Of a stretch of DNA of 19,560 bases, positions 7,757 through 14,664 are shown in pieces (within the stretch, counting starts at the first letter, position 1; every line of letters begins with the position of its first letter). The notes below the pieces were generated by a model. It did no database searches. It was not told where the DNA came from and saw nothing but the letters and a program-made list of their open reading frames with translations. A program made the position numbers and the translations under genes. The DNA is from Bacteroidales bacterium (GTDB taxonomy: Bacteria > Bacteroidota > Bacteroidia > Bacteroidales > Bacteroidaceae): assembly GCA_004555425.1 (NCBI GenBank), contig SFID01000048.1:1-19560 (forward strand). Reading direction: 5' to 3'.

Positions 7757-8433
7757 GACGAAGCCAAGCAAATGGTGAGTGCAAAAGCTTCGCGCACGTA
7801 CGCGTATATATATATAGGTGTATGGTGGGGGGCACTGACGTGGCCATTCCATAAGTTGGGGGTTGTCTGCCGCAGGTCGGCAATCGTCAGGTCGATGAGG
7901 GTCAGCGCCGAATCGTCGTAGAATTTGTAGGCAGCCTCCTTGATGGTCCAGAAGAGGACGGCGCGCTGCTCGGCAGGGCAATCTGTTTGTCCGTCAAACA
8001 CATCGCGCTCCCTCTGGTTGACATACCGCTCCAGCAAGCGGAGCGCGCGCGGCCCCCATACCTCGATGTCAATGCCAAGGGCCTGGTCGGCGTGTGCCAG
8101 AGCGGCCCAGTCATGGCTGTGACTGATGCTGATGCAGGGAAGGGACAGGGCTGCGGATGGCCCGCTGAGTTGCGGGCGCCCTGTGGGCAGATAGGTGATT
8201 TCGGCAGTGGAACAAACTTCGTGCAAAAGCACGCGACTGGCCAACCATTCCTTGCGGCGGTGGGCAGACTGGAAACGTGCATGAACCTCTTCGCGCAGCC
8301 GCTGTGCCTTCTCCGCAGGCAGTTTTGCCAACATCTCGTCCTCGCTAGCCTGCAAGGGCATTACGCAAATCTCCACCCCAGCTGGGGCGAAGGGTAGGGC
8401 GAGGCGGTGGAGGGAAGGATCCATTACCATCAT
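7738..8433 (-). CDS. Sfp-type 4'-phosphopantetheinyl transferase
   Basis: A 231-residue enzyme that moves the phosphopantetheine arm of coenzyme A onto a serine of acyl or peptidyl carrier proteins. The two family motifs are intact: GIDIE at residues 120-124 (magnesium-binding acidic residues) and WTIKEAAYK at 162-170. It starts 8 bases after the ssb stop and has no promoter of its own. MMVMDPS offers three possible starts at 8433, 8430 and 8424; the last gives MDPSLH and cannot be excluded. The C-terminal LASSVASRP and the stop come from the adjoining hairpin array, so the end of the protein has been rewritten, although the catalytic part is complete. The segment encoding YIYAYVRE is a long alternating pyrimidine-purine run (7791-7816). 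Confidence 0.93.
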   Translation of the reverse strand: MMVMDPSLHRLALPFAPAGVEICVMPLQASEDEMLAKLPAEKAQRLREEVHARFQSAHRRKEWLASRVLLHEVCSTAEITYLPTGRPQLSGPSAALSLPCISISHSHDWAALAHADQALGIDIEVWGPRALRLLERYVNQRERDVFDGQTDCPAEQRAVLFWTIKEAAYKFYDDSALTLIDLTIADLRQTTPNLWNGHVSAPHHTPIYIYAYVREAFALTICLASSVASRP

Positions 8434-8441
8434 CGTTCGCC

Positions 8442-8891
8442 TTAGAAGGGAAGTTTCTCCTCCACTTCTTTCGCAGGTGCGGCGTTATTCGCAGGTGCGG
8501 GAGTATTCTGTGCAGTAGCAGCAGGCGCGCTCTGTGCGGGGGCTGCCGACTGCGAGCGCGGTGTGAGCATCTGGAGATTTTCGGCCCAGATTTCCGTGAT
8601 GCTATGCTCCTTGCCCTTCTTGTCGGTGTAGGAGCGGGTGCGCAGTTGTCCTTCCACGTAGAGTTGGTCGCCTTTGTGCACGTACCGCTCTACGATTTCG
8701 GCCAGTCTGCGCCAGAGCATGATGCGGTGCCACTCGGTGCGCTCGGGCACCTGTGTGCCGCCCGGCAACGTATATCCCGGCGTGTTGGTGGCCAGACTGA
8801 CCACGGCGGTGGCCACTCCATTGTCAATGTAGCGTACTTCGGGCTCGCGGCCCACGTGGCCGATGAGCATGACCTTATTGAGTGATGCCAT
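8442..8891 (-). CDS. ssb: Single-stranded DNA-binding protein
   Basis: A 149-residue protein that coats single-stranded DNA during replication and repair. Residues 1-110 are the OB fold: NKVMLIGHVGREPEVRY at the start, VVSLATN, then TEWHRIMLWRRLAEIVERYVHKGDQLYVEG and the strand containing RSYTDKKGKEH. A flexible Ala/Pro/Gln-rich linker follows (about 112-140), and the acidic tip EEKLPF ends the protein, where SSBs usually have DDDIPF; this tip recruits partner proteins. Downstream, sfp follows after 8 bases. The upstream DUF4293 terminator (8921-8960) ends only 30 bases before the ATG, leaving little room for a promoter. Confidence 0.97.
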   Translation of the reverse strand: MASLNKVMLIGHVGREPEVRYIDNGVATAVVSLATNTPGYTLPGGTQVPERTEWHRIMLWRRLAEIVERYVHKGDQLYVEGQLRTRSYTDKKGKEHSITEIWAENLQMLTPRSQSAAPAQSAPAATAQNTPAPANNAAPAKEVEEKLPF

Positions 8892-8920
8892 AGTTTGAAT
8901 TGCTTAGTAGGATAAAAGAC

Positions 8921-8960
8921 GGGAGGGGCTGTGTCGCCGTTGGTAGACACAGCCCCTCCC
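8921..8960 (-). terminator. Strong terminator after the bamD-rpoZ-DUF4293 unit
   Basis: A 15-base perfect stem (8921-8935 with 8946-8960, GGGAGGGGCTGTGTC and its complement) with a 10-base loop, followed on the minus strand by GTCTTTTA. It sits 11 bases after the DUF4293 stop and before ssb. Confidence 0.9.
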
Positions 8961-8971
8961 CATCAGGTGGT

Positions 8972-9433
8972 TTATCTGAAGCGCTCAGTCGAGCGGATGA
9001 GTTCTTCGTCTTTCTGCACACCGCGCAGGGCCAGACGCACCAGGATATAGCCCACAACGGGCAATGCTGTGCCGATGTAAGTATTTAGGCTGGCTTTCAG
9101 GTCGCTCGCATAGGCATAGCCGTAGGCGATGATGGCGCCCAGCAGAATGATGTGGCCCAGTAGCAGGCAGGTGCTCAGCAACCTTTGGCGCTTGCGGTTC
9201 TTGTAGCTCAACAGGGCTACGATGGGCAGAATCGTTTCTAGGATGCTGAACGTCAAGATACCCCAGGCGAATCGCAGGTAAGTCCCATCAGCACCCCGCA
9301 GTCCGATAGCTGTCAGCGTGAAAGCGGCTTCGCTATCGCTGCCCACCGTGAAATGAGAGGCGGGAATGCAAAACAGCAATGCTGCGACCACTGCGGCAAG
9401 GAAGAACCAAACGGTTTGAATGCGTTGAATCAT
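8972..9433 (-). CDS. DUF4293-family integral membrane protein
   Basis: A 153-residue protein with four hydrophobic segments, about residues 5-27, 48-72, 84-110 and 115-135. MIQRIQTVWFFLAAVVAALL at the start is the characteristic opening of the Bacteroidetes DUF4293 family, whose function is not known. It begins 9 bases after rpoZ, and this order bamD-rpoZ-DUF4293 is a recurring Bacteroidetes arrangement, suggesting an envelope-linked role. It is terminated by the strong hairpin at 8921-8960. Confidence 0.9.
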   Translation of the reverse strand: MIQRIQTVWFFLAAVVAALLFCIPASHFTVGSDSEAAFTLTAIGLRGADGTYLRFAWGILTFSILETILPIVALLSYKNRKRQRLLSTCLLLGHIILLGAIIAYGYAYASDLKASLNTYIGTALPVVGYILVRLALRGVQKDEELIRSTERFR

Positions 9434-9442
9434 ATCGCTTTC

Positions 9443-9787
9443 TTACAATTCGCTGTTCAGACGTTCCTTGTCCTTGGCAGGATTGCGGTAGTAGATTTTA
9501 TCGTCCTCAAACTCCTGTGCAGCAATCAGCGTAGGTTTGGGTAGTCTCTCGTAGTAGCGTGAGATTTCGATCTGCTCGCGGTTTTCGAAGGTTTCCTCCA
9601 GGCTGTCGTTGCTTGTGGCAAACTCCTTGAGCTTTTTGGTGAGGTCTTCCTTCATTTTCGCGGAAATCTGGTTGGCGCGCTTGCCCATGATGACGATGCT
9701 TTCATAGACATTGTCTGTGCCTTTGCAGAAGTCCATCAAATCGTGTGTCACCGTGTTGGTCGGTGCTTTACTTTTCTTGTAATCCAT
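9443..9787 (-). CDS. rpoZ: RNA polymerase omega subunit, Bacteroidetes type
   Basis: A 114-residue protein, the small RNA polymerase subunit that helps assembly of the beta-prime subunit. The opening MDYKKSKAPTNTVTHDLMDF, then NVYESIVIMGKRANQISAKMKEDLTKKL, matches Bacteroidetes omega; these members are longer than the proteobacterial form and have a C-terminal extension (LIAAQEFEDDKIYYRNP here). It lies 20 bases after bamD and 9 bases before the DUF4293 gene, so it is probably transcribed from the bamD promoter. Confidence 0.93.
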   Translation of the reverse strand: MDYKKSKAPTNTVTHDLMDFCKGTDNVYESIVIMGKRANQISAKMKEDLTKKLKEFATSNDSLEETFENREQIEISRYYERLPKPTLIAAQEFEDDKIYYRNPAKDKERLNSEL

Positions 9788-9807
9788 CGCTTATGTATGT
9801 TGGTTGT

Positions 9808-10647
9808 TTATTCGTTTTCGTCTGTGGCCACAACGTATTTGCTGGCCTTCTTGAAGAGGTTGTCGGCTTCCTTCTTGTATTTCGATTCGGGAAACTCGTT
9901 GGTAAATCCGTAGTATTCGTCAATGGCATTGTGGAAACGCTCTTCCTTCTTCGCCTCCACGCTCTGGTCGGCCAAGTCAAACTTAGCCTTGAGCACGAGG
10001 AAGGCCAGGTCTTCGCGGCGCGAGGTATAGGGGTATTCGCGGATGGCGTTTTCGGCCGTGATGATGCAGGCTTGGTAGTTCGAACCACCGTTGGTGCAGT
10101 TCAGGAAGTAGGAGCCTAGGTCGTAGTAGAGCTTCGCAGAGAGGTATTCCTTCTCCACGAGGCGGTCCTGCAGGGCGAAGATGTCGTGCTGCACCTCTGC
10201 GGCATAGGCTGTGGTTGGATAGGCTTCAAGGAACTGCTGGTATTCGGTCACAGCCTCGTATGTGGCCGTCTGGTCCAAACGTACCTCGGGCACACTCTTG
10301 TAGAGCGATTTCCCTGTGTAGAAACGTGCCTGTTCGGTAAATTTGCCGCGCGGGTAGGTCTGATAGTATTTCTTGAAATACTGCTTGGCAGAGTTGTAGT
10401 CGCGCGAGCGGTAGTGCGACATAGCCAAGAGGTAGAGCGATTCTTCGCCGTATTCCGTGCCCTTGAGCGTGGTGATCACTTCGCCCAGCACAAGGGCGGC
10501 AGTGTTGTATTTGCCTACGGCGAACATCTCCTTCGCGCTCTCATATTTGACCATATAGTCGCGCGATTTCGATACCTTGTAGTATTCGCTGCAAGACGTA
10601 AAAGCCAAAAGCAGTAGGCTGGTTATGAGGATGGCTAAATGTTTCAT
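9808..10647 (-). CDS. bamD: Outer-membrane assembly lipoprotein BamD
   Basis: About 279 residues from the start MKHLAIL. The signal peptide ends in the lipobox LAFTSC (Cys19), so the protein is anchored to the inner face of the outer membrane. The rest is TPR-like helical repeats typical of BamD/YfiO, with YKVSKSRDYMVKYESAKEMF near the N-terminus, then ESLYLLAMSHYRSRDYNSAKQYF and EAVTEYQQFLEAYPTTAYA. It works with the beta-barrel protein BamA to fold outer-membrane proteins. ATG at 10653 (MPMKHL) is also possible, but the promoter's start site at about 10657-10660 would leave almost no leader, so 10647 is preferred. First gene of the bamD-rpoZ-DUF4293 unit. Confidence 0.93.
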   Translation of the reverse strand: MKHLAILITSLLLLAFTSCSEYYKVSKSRDYMVKYESAKEMFAVGKYNTAALVLGEVITTLKGTEYGEESLYLLAMSHYRSRDYNSAKQYFKKYYQTYPRGKFTEQARFYTGKSLYKSVPEVRLDQTATYEAVTEYQQFLEAYPTTAYAAEVQHDIFALQDRLVEKEYLSAKLYYDLGSYFLNCTNGGSNYQACIITAENAIREYPYTSRREDLAFLVLKAKFDLADQSVEAKKEERFHNAIDEYYGFTNEFPESKYKKEADNLFKKASKYVVATDENE

Positions 10648-10663
10648 GGGCATAATTTGAGCG

Positions 10664-10671
10664 CAAAGTTA
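10664..10671 (-). promoter_or_regulatory. bamD promoter -7 box
   Basis: Minus-strand TAACTTTG (TAnnTTTG consensus) lies 16 bases before the preferred bamD start, implying a leader of about 10-14 nt. A -33 TTG at good spacing is not visible. Confidence 0.5.
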
Positions 10672-10761
10672 GTAAAACTCTGCGATATAGCAGGTGCACC
10701 CGCCCTGCTTTTTATGTTTTATTTGTAATGCTAGAGCCTACGATAGTCAAAAATCCATCGC

Positions 10762-10788
10762 AAGCTAATTTATAAACCAACCTTAAAT
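10762..10788 (+). repeat. Dispersed AAGCTAATTTATAAA repeat, copy 1
   Basis: CAAGCTAATTTATAAACC and a following ACCTTA-type tail match copies at 12093-12118 (opposite strand), 12266-12290 and, more loosely, 19102-19139. It is followed here by a small GCAGCC/GGCTGC hairpin (about 10794-10809). Function unknown; it lies between the HXXEE gene and bamD. Confidence 0.6.
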
Positions 10789-10824
10789 AAAGGCGCAGCC
10801 TGTGGCTGCCTAGGGCGCTAATCC

Positions 10825-11316
10825 TCACACGCGTTTGCCCAGCCAATGTGCAAAGCGCAGGTTGAGGGCAATGAATAGCGTGCCGGCTATGCCAAGCCCC
10901 AGCATTTCCCATCCGCTTGTGCGCAACCAAATGGTCTGCAAACCCAGATAGCAGTAGGGCAAAAGCAATAGGGTGGTGAGGAGTCCAGGCACGTAGCCCG
11001 TTACAACCACGGCCTGAACGACATGCACGTGCAAGTGGACAGCGAAGGCGATGAATACGGCCGACCAAACGTAGAATGAACCAGGCCCGTCCACTAGCAC
11101 ATAGCAGGTGACGAGCAATAGCAACAGCAACTCCTCGCTGGTTGCCACAGTAAAAGCTTTGGTCGTCATACTGCATAGATACTCAATTAGTTTCCTCAGT
11201 CGGGGAAAGCGTTGGAGCAACTTGTCTTTGTGCAAAGCCATCCAGCGATGCTGCACCACCACCTCTTCAATTTCGTGAAGGAGGAAAAGAAAGGGGAAAA
11301 GCAATACGATATACAT
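10825..11316 (-). CDS. HXXEE-domain membrane protein
   Basis: A 163-residue protein with about five hydrophobic segments. The motif H14-E-I-E17-E18 near the N-terminus (FLLHEIEEVVV) is the defining HXXEE signature, which may bind a metal; the family has no established function. Further conserved-looking histidines occur in FAVHLHVHVVQAV. It starts 38 bases after the barrel gene, so the two may be co-transcribed. It ends 171 bases before bamD, in a gap containing a dispersed repeat. The full HXXEE-family length and motif are present. Confidence 0.82.
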   Translation of the reverse strand: MYIVLLFPFLFLLHEIEEVVVQHRWMALHKDKLLQRFPRLRKLIEYLCSMTTKAFTVATSEELLLLLLVTCYVLVDGPGSFYVWSAVFIAFAVHLHVHVVQAVVVTGYVPGLLTTLLLLPYCYLGLQTIWLRTSGWEMLGLGIAGTLFIALNLRFAHWLGKRV

Positions 11317-11354
11317 GGCAGGGGATGAATGACAGCGGAAAACCAGCGTCTCGT

Positions 11355-12077
11355 CTATTTCCGCACGGGAATGAGGTAGGTGAGTTTCACTGTGATGATT
11401 TGGTTGTTGCTACGGCCGAAGATGTCGCGCTTGCCGTTCTTGAAGATGTCGGAGAGGCCGTAGTAGTAGCGGGCGTCCAGGAGGAAGCGGCCTGCGCCCG
11501 TACCTAGTTCTACGCCTGCGCCTGCTGTGATGCCGTAGTCGAAGCGGTGGTCAATCTTCATGCCGTATTGGTCGTACATATCGTTGAGGCGGTCGGGATG
11601 GCCTTCGCCGTTGAGTGTCCACGTTGTGCTGTAGGATTCTTTCTCGCTGAGACAGAAGCTCAGTTGCGGTCCTGCCAAGAAATAACCCATCCATCCGCGG
11701 TCCTCCTTGCCCCAGGCCAGACGCGCCATGATGGGCAACTGCAGATAGTTGAGCTTTCGGTTGTAGGTGTCGGGCAGGGGTTGGTTTTGGGCATTGAAGA
11801 TTTCTTCCTGCCATCCCGCTTGTACGAAATTGAGTTCGGCCTGGAGGGCGCAGTAGGTCTTGAAGTATTTTTCGCTTGTCACACGTACGACCACCCCCGC
11901 CGTAGGTGCGAGTAGCTGTTTCTGTTTGATGGTAGGGTCTAAGCCCACGCTGCTCATTGTCAAGCCGACGTTGGCACCGATGTCAATATTGCTGCGCGGC
12001 TCGCCCATTTGTGCGTTGAGGGCCAAGGGAAACAGGAAGAGGCAGCAGCCTAGGATTTTCTTATAAATACGATACAT
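11355..12077 (-). CDS. Outer-membrane beta-barrel protein, PorT-like
   Basis: A 240-residue protein with a cleavable signal peptide (MYRIYKKILGCCLFLFPLALNAQ, cleavage likely after NA). The mature part is a chain of alternating aromatic beta strands: IDIGANVGLTMSSV, FKTYCALQAELNFVQAGWQ, YLQLPIMARLAWG, GYFLAGPQLSFCL, FDYGITAGAGVELGTG, FLLDARYYYGLSDIF and a final strand IITVKLTYLIPV ending near the C-terminus. This is the layout of porin-family or PorT proteins in Bacteroidales, which insert in the outer membrane or assist secretion. The precise role is not recognisable. A copy of the dispersed repeat (12093-12118) lies just upstream of its start, so the leader differs from a normal promoter region. 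Confidence 0.82.
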   Translation of the reverse strand: MYRIYKKILGCCLFLFPLALNAQMGEPRSNIDIGANVGLTMSSVGLDPTIKQKQLLAPTAGVVVRVTSEKYFKTYCALQAELNFVQAGWQEEIFNAQNQPLPDTYNRKLNYLQLPIMARLAWGKEDRGWMGYFLAGPQLSFCLSEKESYSTTWTLNGEGHPDRLNDMYDQYGMKIDHRFDYGITAGAGVELGTGAGRFLLDARYYYGLSDIFKNGKRDIFGRSNNQIITVKLTYLIPVRK

Positions 12078-12092
12078 AATTTCAATATTCCC

Positions 12093-12118
12093 ATAAGGTA
12101 GGTTCTATAAATTAGTTT
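12093..12118 (-). repeat. Dispersed AAGCTAATTTATAAA repeat, copy 2
   Basis: Reverse complement AAACTAATTTATAGAACC followed by TACCTTAT. It is 16 bases upstream of the barrel gene and, with copy 3, brackets the 146-base stretch 12119-12265, in which I see no gene. Confidence 0.6.
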
Positions 12119-12265
12119 TAATGGAAGGTAGTGTTTCTATCTTGCTTGGATACGTCGGAATTACGTCCGCCTCTCGCACCGTATCTTTTTGTTTTTATTC
12201 GGTCACGTAGCCCGCTCCCTCACGAAAGACAAAAACCTACGGCACGACAGCCGAAAACACATCAC

Positions 12266-12290
12266 AAGCTAATTTATAAAACCTACCATA
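12266..12290 (+). repeat. Dispersed AAGCTAATTTATAAA repeat, copy 3
   Basis: AAGCTAATTTATAAAACC and CTACCATA, in inverted orientation to copy 2. It abuts the LysM-gene terminator, whose stem begins at 12286 and so overlaps the last bases. Confidence 0.6.
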
Positions 12291-12328
12291 AAAAGAAGGG
12301 GTCAAGCTTTGCCCCCTTCTTTTTATGG
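12286..12328 (-). terminator. Terminator of the LysM/periplasmic-binding gene
   Basis: A perfect 16-base stem, 12286-12301 with 12313-12328, contains AAAAAGAAGGGG pairing with CCCCTTCTTTTT. Read on the minus strand, it lies 35 bases after the LysM stop. The A/T runs inside the stem make it usable from either direction. Confidence 0.85.
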
Positions 12329-12362
12329 GATGAATCAATGGTTTTTTCAGGAGAGACGTTGC

Positions 12363-13955
12363 TTATTTCTTGGGAGAGATTTTCTCTATGCCGCTAGGGC
12401 TGAAATGAATCAGGTAGTTGCTCTTGTTCACATAGCCACTGCCTGTGCCGATGCGTTCGAATTGTATGTCGCTTTGCAGGAAAGACATTTGCAGCTCTTG
12501 TGTGGTATAGTCGGCTCCGTAGATGGAGAGGCCGTGGATGAGCGCCTTGGCGCAGTCGTAGCCCAGCAGGCCCATGCGCGGTGTAGTCTTGAGTAAGTCT
12601 TGCTTGAACCAGCCCCAGTAAGTGCGTTCGAAATTAGCGGTTTGTGCATCCCCAGGGTTGTAGAAGCTGCTTGTGAAAATGTAGGTGTCAACGCGGGAGA
12701 GTAATTCGGTTTTGGAGTTGTTCAGCCCCTCGTCCAGCCAGTCAGAATTACCTAGCAGGGAGGCCGAAATCTCGGGATAGATTGCGTGGAAGTCCGTCAT
12801 GATGGTGGCAAGGCTGTCCAGCTGTTCCTTGTCCGAGAAGGCAGGGATTACCAGCAAATGGTGGTTGCCCTGTGCCTGTGCTGCCAGCATCGCGGGGGTG
12901 AAGACCTGTGAGGTTTTGGCCGTTGGTATGCCCAAGGCTTTGAGTGAATTGAACAACTGGACGGCAAATTCAGCCTGCTTGTCGGACTTCGGTTGTTTCG
13001 TTGCTTGGGCGGGAGTATCGGTCTCGGTGGGGAGGGCTGCCTCAGCCAGTATGACTTTTAGATTGCCGTCGAAGGAATCGCGCAGGAGGTTGGCGGCCAT
13101 CTGGCACTTCTGCTGCGCGGGTGTATTGAGCATATACACGTTGGGATTGGTGAGCACCTTGTCGAAAGTGCTGATGAAGGGCACCAGCATCTTGATATTC
13201 GTGCCCTTGAGTGCATTGGCGGCAATATTGAGGTGGGAAGGTTGGATGGGACCAATGAGGAAGTGGACGCCATCGGCCTGTATTTTGGCAATCTGCTGGT
13301 TGATGGAGTCGGCCTTGGCGGGTTCATCGTAGGCGTAGATGGTTATGTGTTTGCCTTCGTGCTTGAGTTCGTTAGCGGCAAGCAGGAGTCCGCGATAGAA
13401 CTCCATACTGCGGTCGGCGGCGATGCCCTTTGCGCTCAGCGGTAGCATTACGGCCATCTTGATATGATTGAAACCCTGCGGCAGACAGGCATTTTTTGCG
13501 GGGCGAATGACGATGGTCGTGCCCGCTTGGAGGTTGAAGGCGGGAGCCAGTTGAGGATTGGCGCGCTTGATGTCGTCCACGCCAACGCCGTATTGCTGGG
13601 CAAGGCTCTCCAGTGTGTTGCCCGTTTGCACGAGGTGCGTCAGTCCGTTGGCCTCGATGGCTGCAAGGCTGTCCCTGCGTGCTTGTTCCGTTTCCTCTCG
13701 CTTAGCTGTCAGCGAGGGGATATGGAGTTTCGTGCCCTTCTTGAGCTTCTTGCCCATCAGTTTTGGGTTGGCTTGCTCGATGTCCTCAATGGTGAGGCCA
13801 TAGGTTGCGGCGATGCCATAGAGCGTTTCGCCCTTCTTGACAATATGCGTAGTCACCTCTTGCTGCGCAAAGGCAGCTGTCGTGCTGAGAATGGCTACTA
13901 GCAGGGCAAGGATGCCTAATTTCAGTGATTTTTTCCTAGGAATGAAGCAGTTCAT
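12363..13955 (-). CDS. Envelope protein with two LysM domains and a periplasmic-binding fold
   Basis: A 530-residue protein. Residues 1-31 are a signal peptide (ends TAAFAQQ). Two LysM domains follow: HIVKKGETLYGIAATYGLTI...LHIPS (about 36-81) and HLVQTGNTLESLAQQYGVGV...IVIRP (about 107-153), which bind peptidoglycan N-acetylglucosamine. From about residue 165 to the end is a type 1 periplasmic-binding (Leu/Ile/Val-receptor-like) region, beginning IKMAVMLPLSAKGIAADRSMEFYRG and containing VHFLIGPIQPSH and YIFTSSFYNPGD. No transporter genes are nearby, so this region is more likely a scaffold or sensor than a nutrient receptor. Start ATG at 13955 fits the promoter box and signal peptide. Terminator downstream at 12286-12328. 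Confidence 0.88.
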   Translation of the reverse strand: MNCFIPRKKSLKLGILALLVAILSTTAAFAQQEVTTHIVKKGETLYGIAATYGLTIEDIEQANPKLMGKKLKKGTKLHIPSLTAKREETEQARRDSLAAIEANGLTHLVQTGNTLESLAQQYGVGVDDIKRANPQLAPAFNLQAGTTIVIRPAKNACLPQGFNHIKMAVMLPLSAKGIAADRSMEFYRGLLLAANELKHEGKHITIYAYDEPAKADSINQQIAKIQADGVHFLIGPIQPSHLNIAANALKGTNIKMLVPFISTFDKVLTNPNVYMLNTPAQQKCQMAANLLRDSFDGNLKVILAEAALPTETDTPAQATKQPKSDKQAEFAVQLFNSLKALGIPTAKTSQVFTPAMLAAQAQGNHHLLVIPAFSDKEQLDSLATIMTDFHAIYPEISASLLGNSDWLDEGLNNSKTELLSRVDTYIFTSSFYNPGDAQTANFERTYWGWFKQDLLKTTPRMGLLGYDCAKALIHGLSIYGADYTTQELQMSFLQSDIQFERIGTGSGYVNKSNYLIHFSPSGIEKISPKK

Positions 13956-13981
13956 AGTTATAGAAATATAAATAATTGCTG

Positions 13982-13989
13982 CAAACTTA
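13982..13989 (-). promoter_or_regulatory. Promoter -7 box of the LysM gene
   Basis: Minus-strand TAAGTTTG, matching TAnnTTTG, about 27 bases before the ATG. A candidate -33 TTTG lies 23 bases further up, slightly too far. The same bases (GTAAGTTTGC) also match the GTANNTTTGC integration consensus of CTnDOT-family elements, which overlaps this promoter motif by nature. Confidence 0.5.
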
Positions 13990-14192
13990 CGAAAAATCTA
14001 TGGAAAAACCTCCAAAAATTGGACGATAAACGCAATGTAATTTGTGAATTAAGTAGTTGTAAGAAAATGGCGGAAGTTGGATAGAGGGCTGAATAGCGTT
14101 TCAAAGCGGATTGGAGAAAGAGAACGGTTTCCTAATCGTTACCCGTCAGAAATGCAGATTTAACAGTCACCGTTCCGTTTGCGCCGCTCTGC

Positions 14193-14202
14193 GTAGGTTT
14201 GC
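14193..14202 (+). other. Possible CTnDOT-type attachment core
   Basis: GTAGGTTTGC fits GTANNTTTGC, the 10-base sequence shared by CTnDOT-family att sites, and lies 54 bases upstream of the relic integrase start, where such elements have their att end. The 236 bases from 13990 to 14255 contain no gene otherwise. The motif is short and resembles promoters, so this is suggestive only. Confidence 0.35.
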
Positions 14203-14255
14203 TTGTCAAGGCTTAACTCGTTGATTTATAGTTTTACAACAAAAAAAGAACGAGT

Positions 14256-14380
14256 ATGACAAGGAGCACATTTCGCGTGCTGTTCTATGCGAACGGCAGC
14301 AAGGAGGAATTGTCCCCATCATGGGACGTGCTACAATCAACGGAACGGTGGCGCAGTTCAGTTGCAAACGGAGCATCGCA
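14256..14380 (+). pseudogene. Relic N-terminus of a CTn-type tyrosine integrase
   Basis: From ATG 14256 the reading MTRSTFRVLFYANGSK, then after a shift of frame at about 14303-14306 the reading GIVPIMGRATINGTVAQFSC, resembles the N-terminal arm-binding region of Bacteroides conjugative-transposon integrases. In intact members a few residues (about KN) stand at the point where the frame breaks, so a small deletion occurred. The homology stops near KRSIA at 14380, and sequence related to a different protein follows in the same frame. No catalytic domain remains. It is a decayed end of a mobile element and the first feature of the accessory island. Confidence 0.7.
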
Positions 14381-14658
14381 TGGAACTCCGAGACTCCGCG
14401 CCAGGACCACGGCAAGGACTACATGGCAAGTGCTCCGAAGTATGACGGCTTCTGCACCGTACCCGACCATGTGGGCTACTAGCCAGTAGTCGGCAAGTTC
14501 CTCAACCTTTACGAGCCGATAAGCCATGTTCCCCGACAAGGTGACTTCCTTTGTATCCGCTCGTTAGTGGGACACATCTTCGGCGAACAGTACGAGTTGG
14601 GCATGGACTCCCTGCTGCAACTGCTCTACTTTGCCCCGTTCAGAAACCTCAGTTGGTT
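14381..14658 (+). pseudogene. Relic fragment of a mobile-element primase/helicase-like protein
   Basis: In the frame continuing the integrase remnant, WNSETPRQDHGKDYMASAPK, YDGFCTVPDHVGY, then a TAG at 14480-14482 in place of an expected glutamine codon, and on to PVVGKFLNLYEPISHVPRQG and FLCIRSLVGHIFGEQYELGM resemble the central part of the large VirE/primase-like proteins carried by Bacteroides conjugative and mobilizable elements; the region just before the ATP-binding motif is present but the motif is not. The fragment ends against the 3' end of the Crp/Fnr gene. It is truncated at both ends with an internal stop, so it is non-functional. Confidence 0.55.
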
Positions 14659-14664
14659 GAAACG

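Noticed and set aside
7634..7760. CRISPR array
   Set aside because: The linkers are only 7-10 bases and the varying part is a self-complementary hairpin of about 15-19 bases. No cas genes are in the window and the two arrays share their units in order, unlike spacers.
7487..7981. 164-residue minus-strand frame covering the hairpin array
   Set aside because: It translates repeat hairpins (for example LRLPSFRKSLRAFCFKAA). A similar frame occurs over array B, so it is a repeat artefact and not a gene.
13990..14255. tRNA gene as integration target next to the integrase relic
   Set aside because: No cloverleaf arms, T-loop (GTTCRA) or CCA-type end could be found in this stretch.
14206..14539. 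Minus-strand frames of 69-84 residues over the integrase relic
   Set aside because: The plus strand has clear homology to mobile-element proteins in two frames; the minus-strand frames are shadows.
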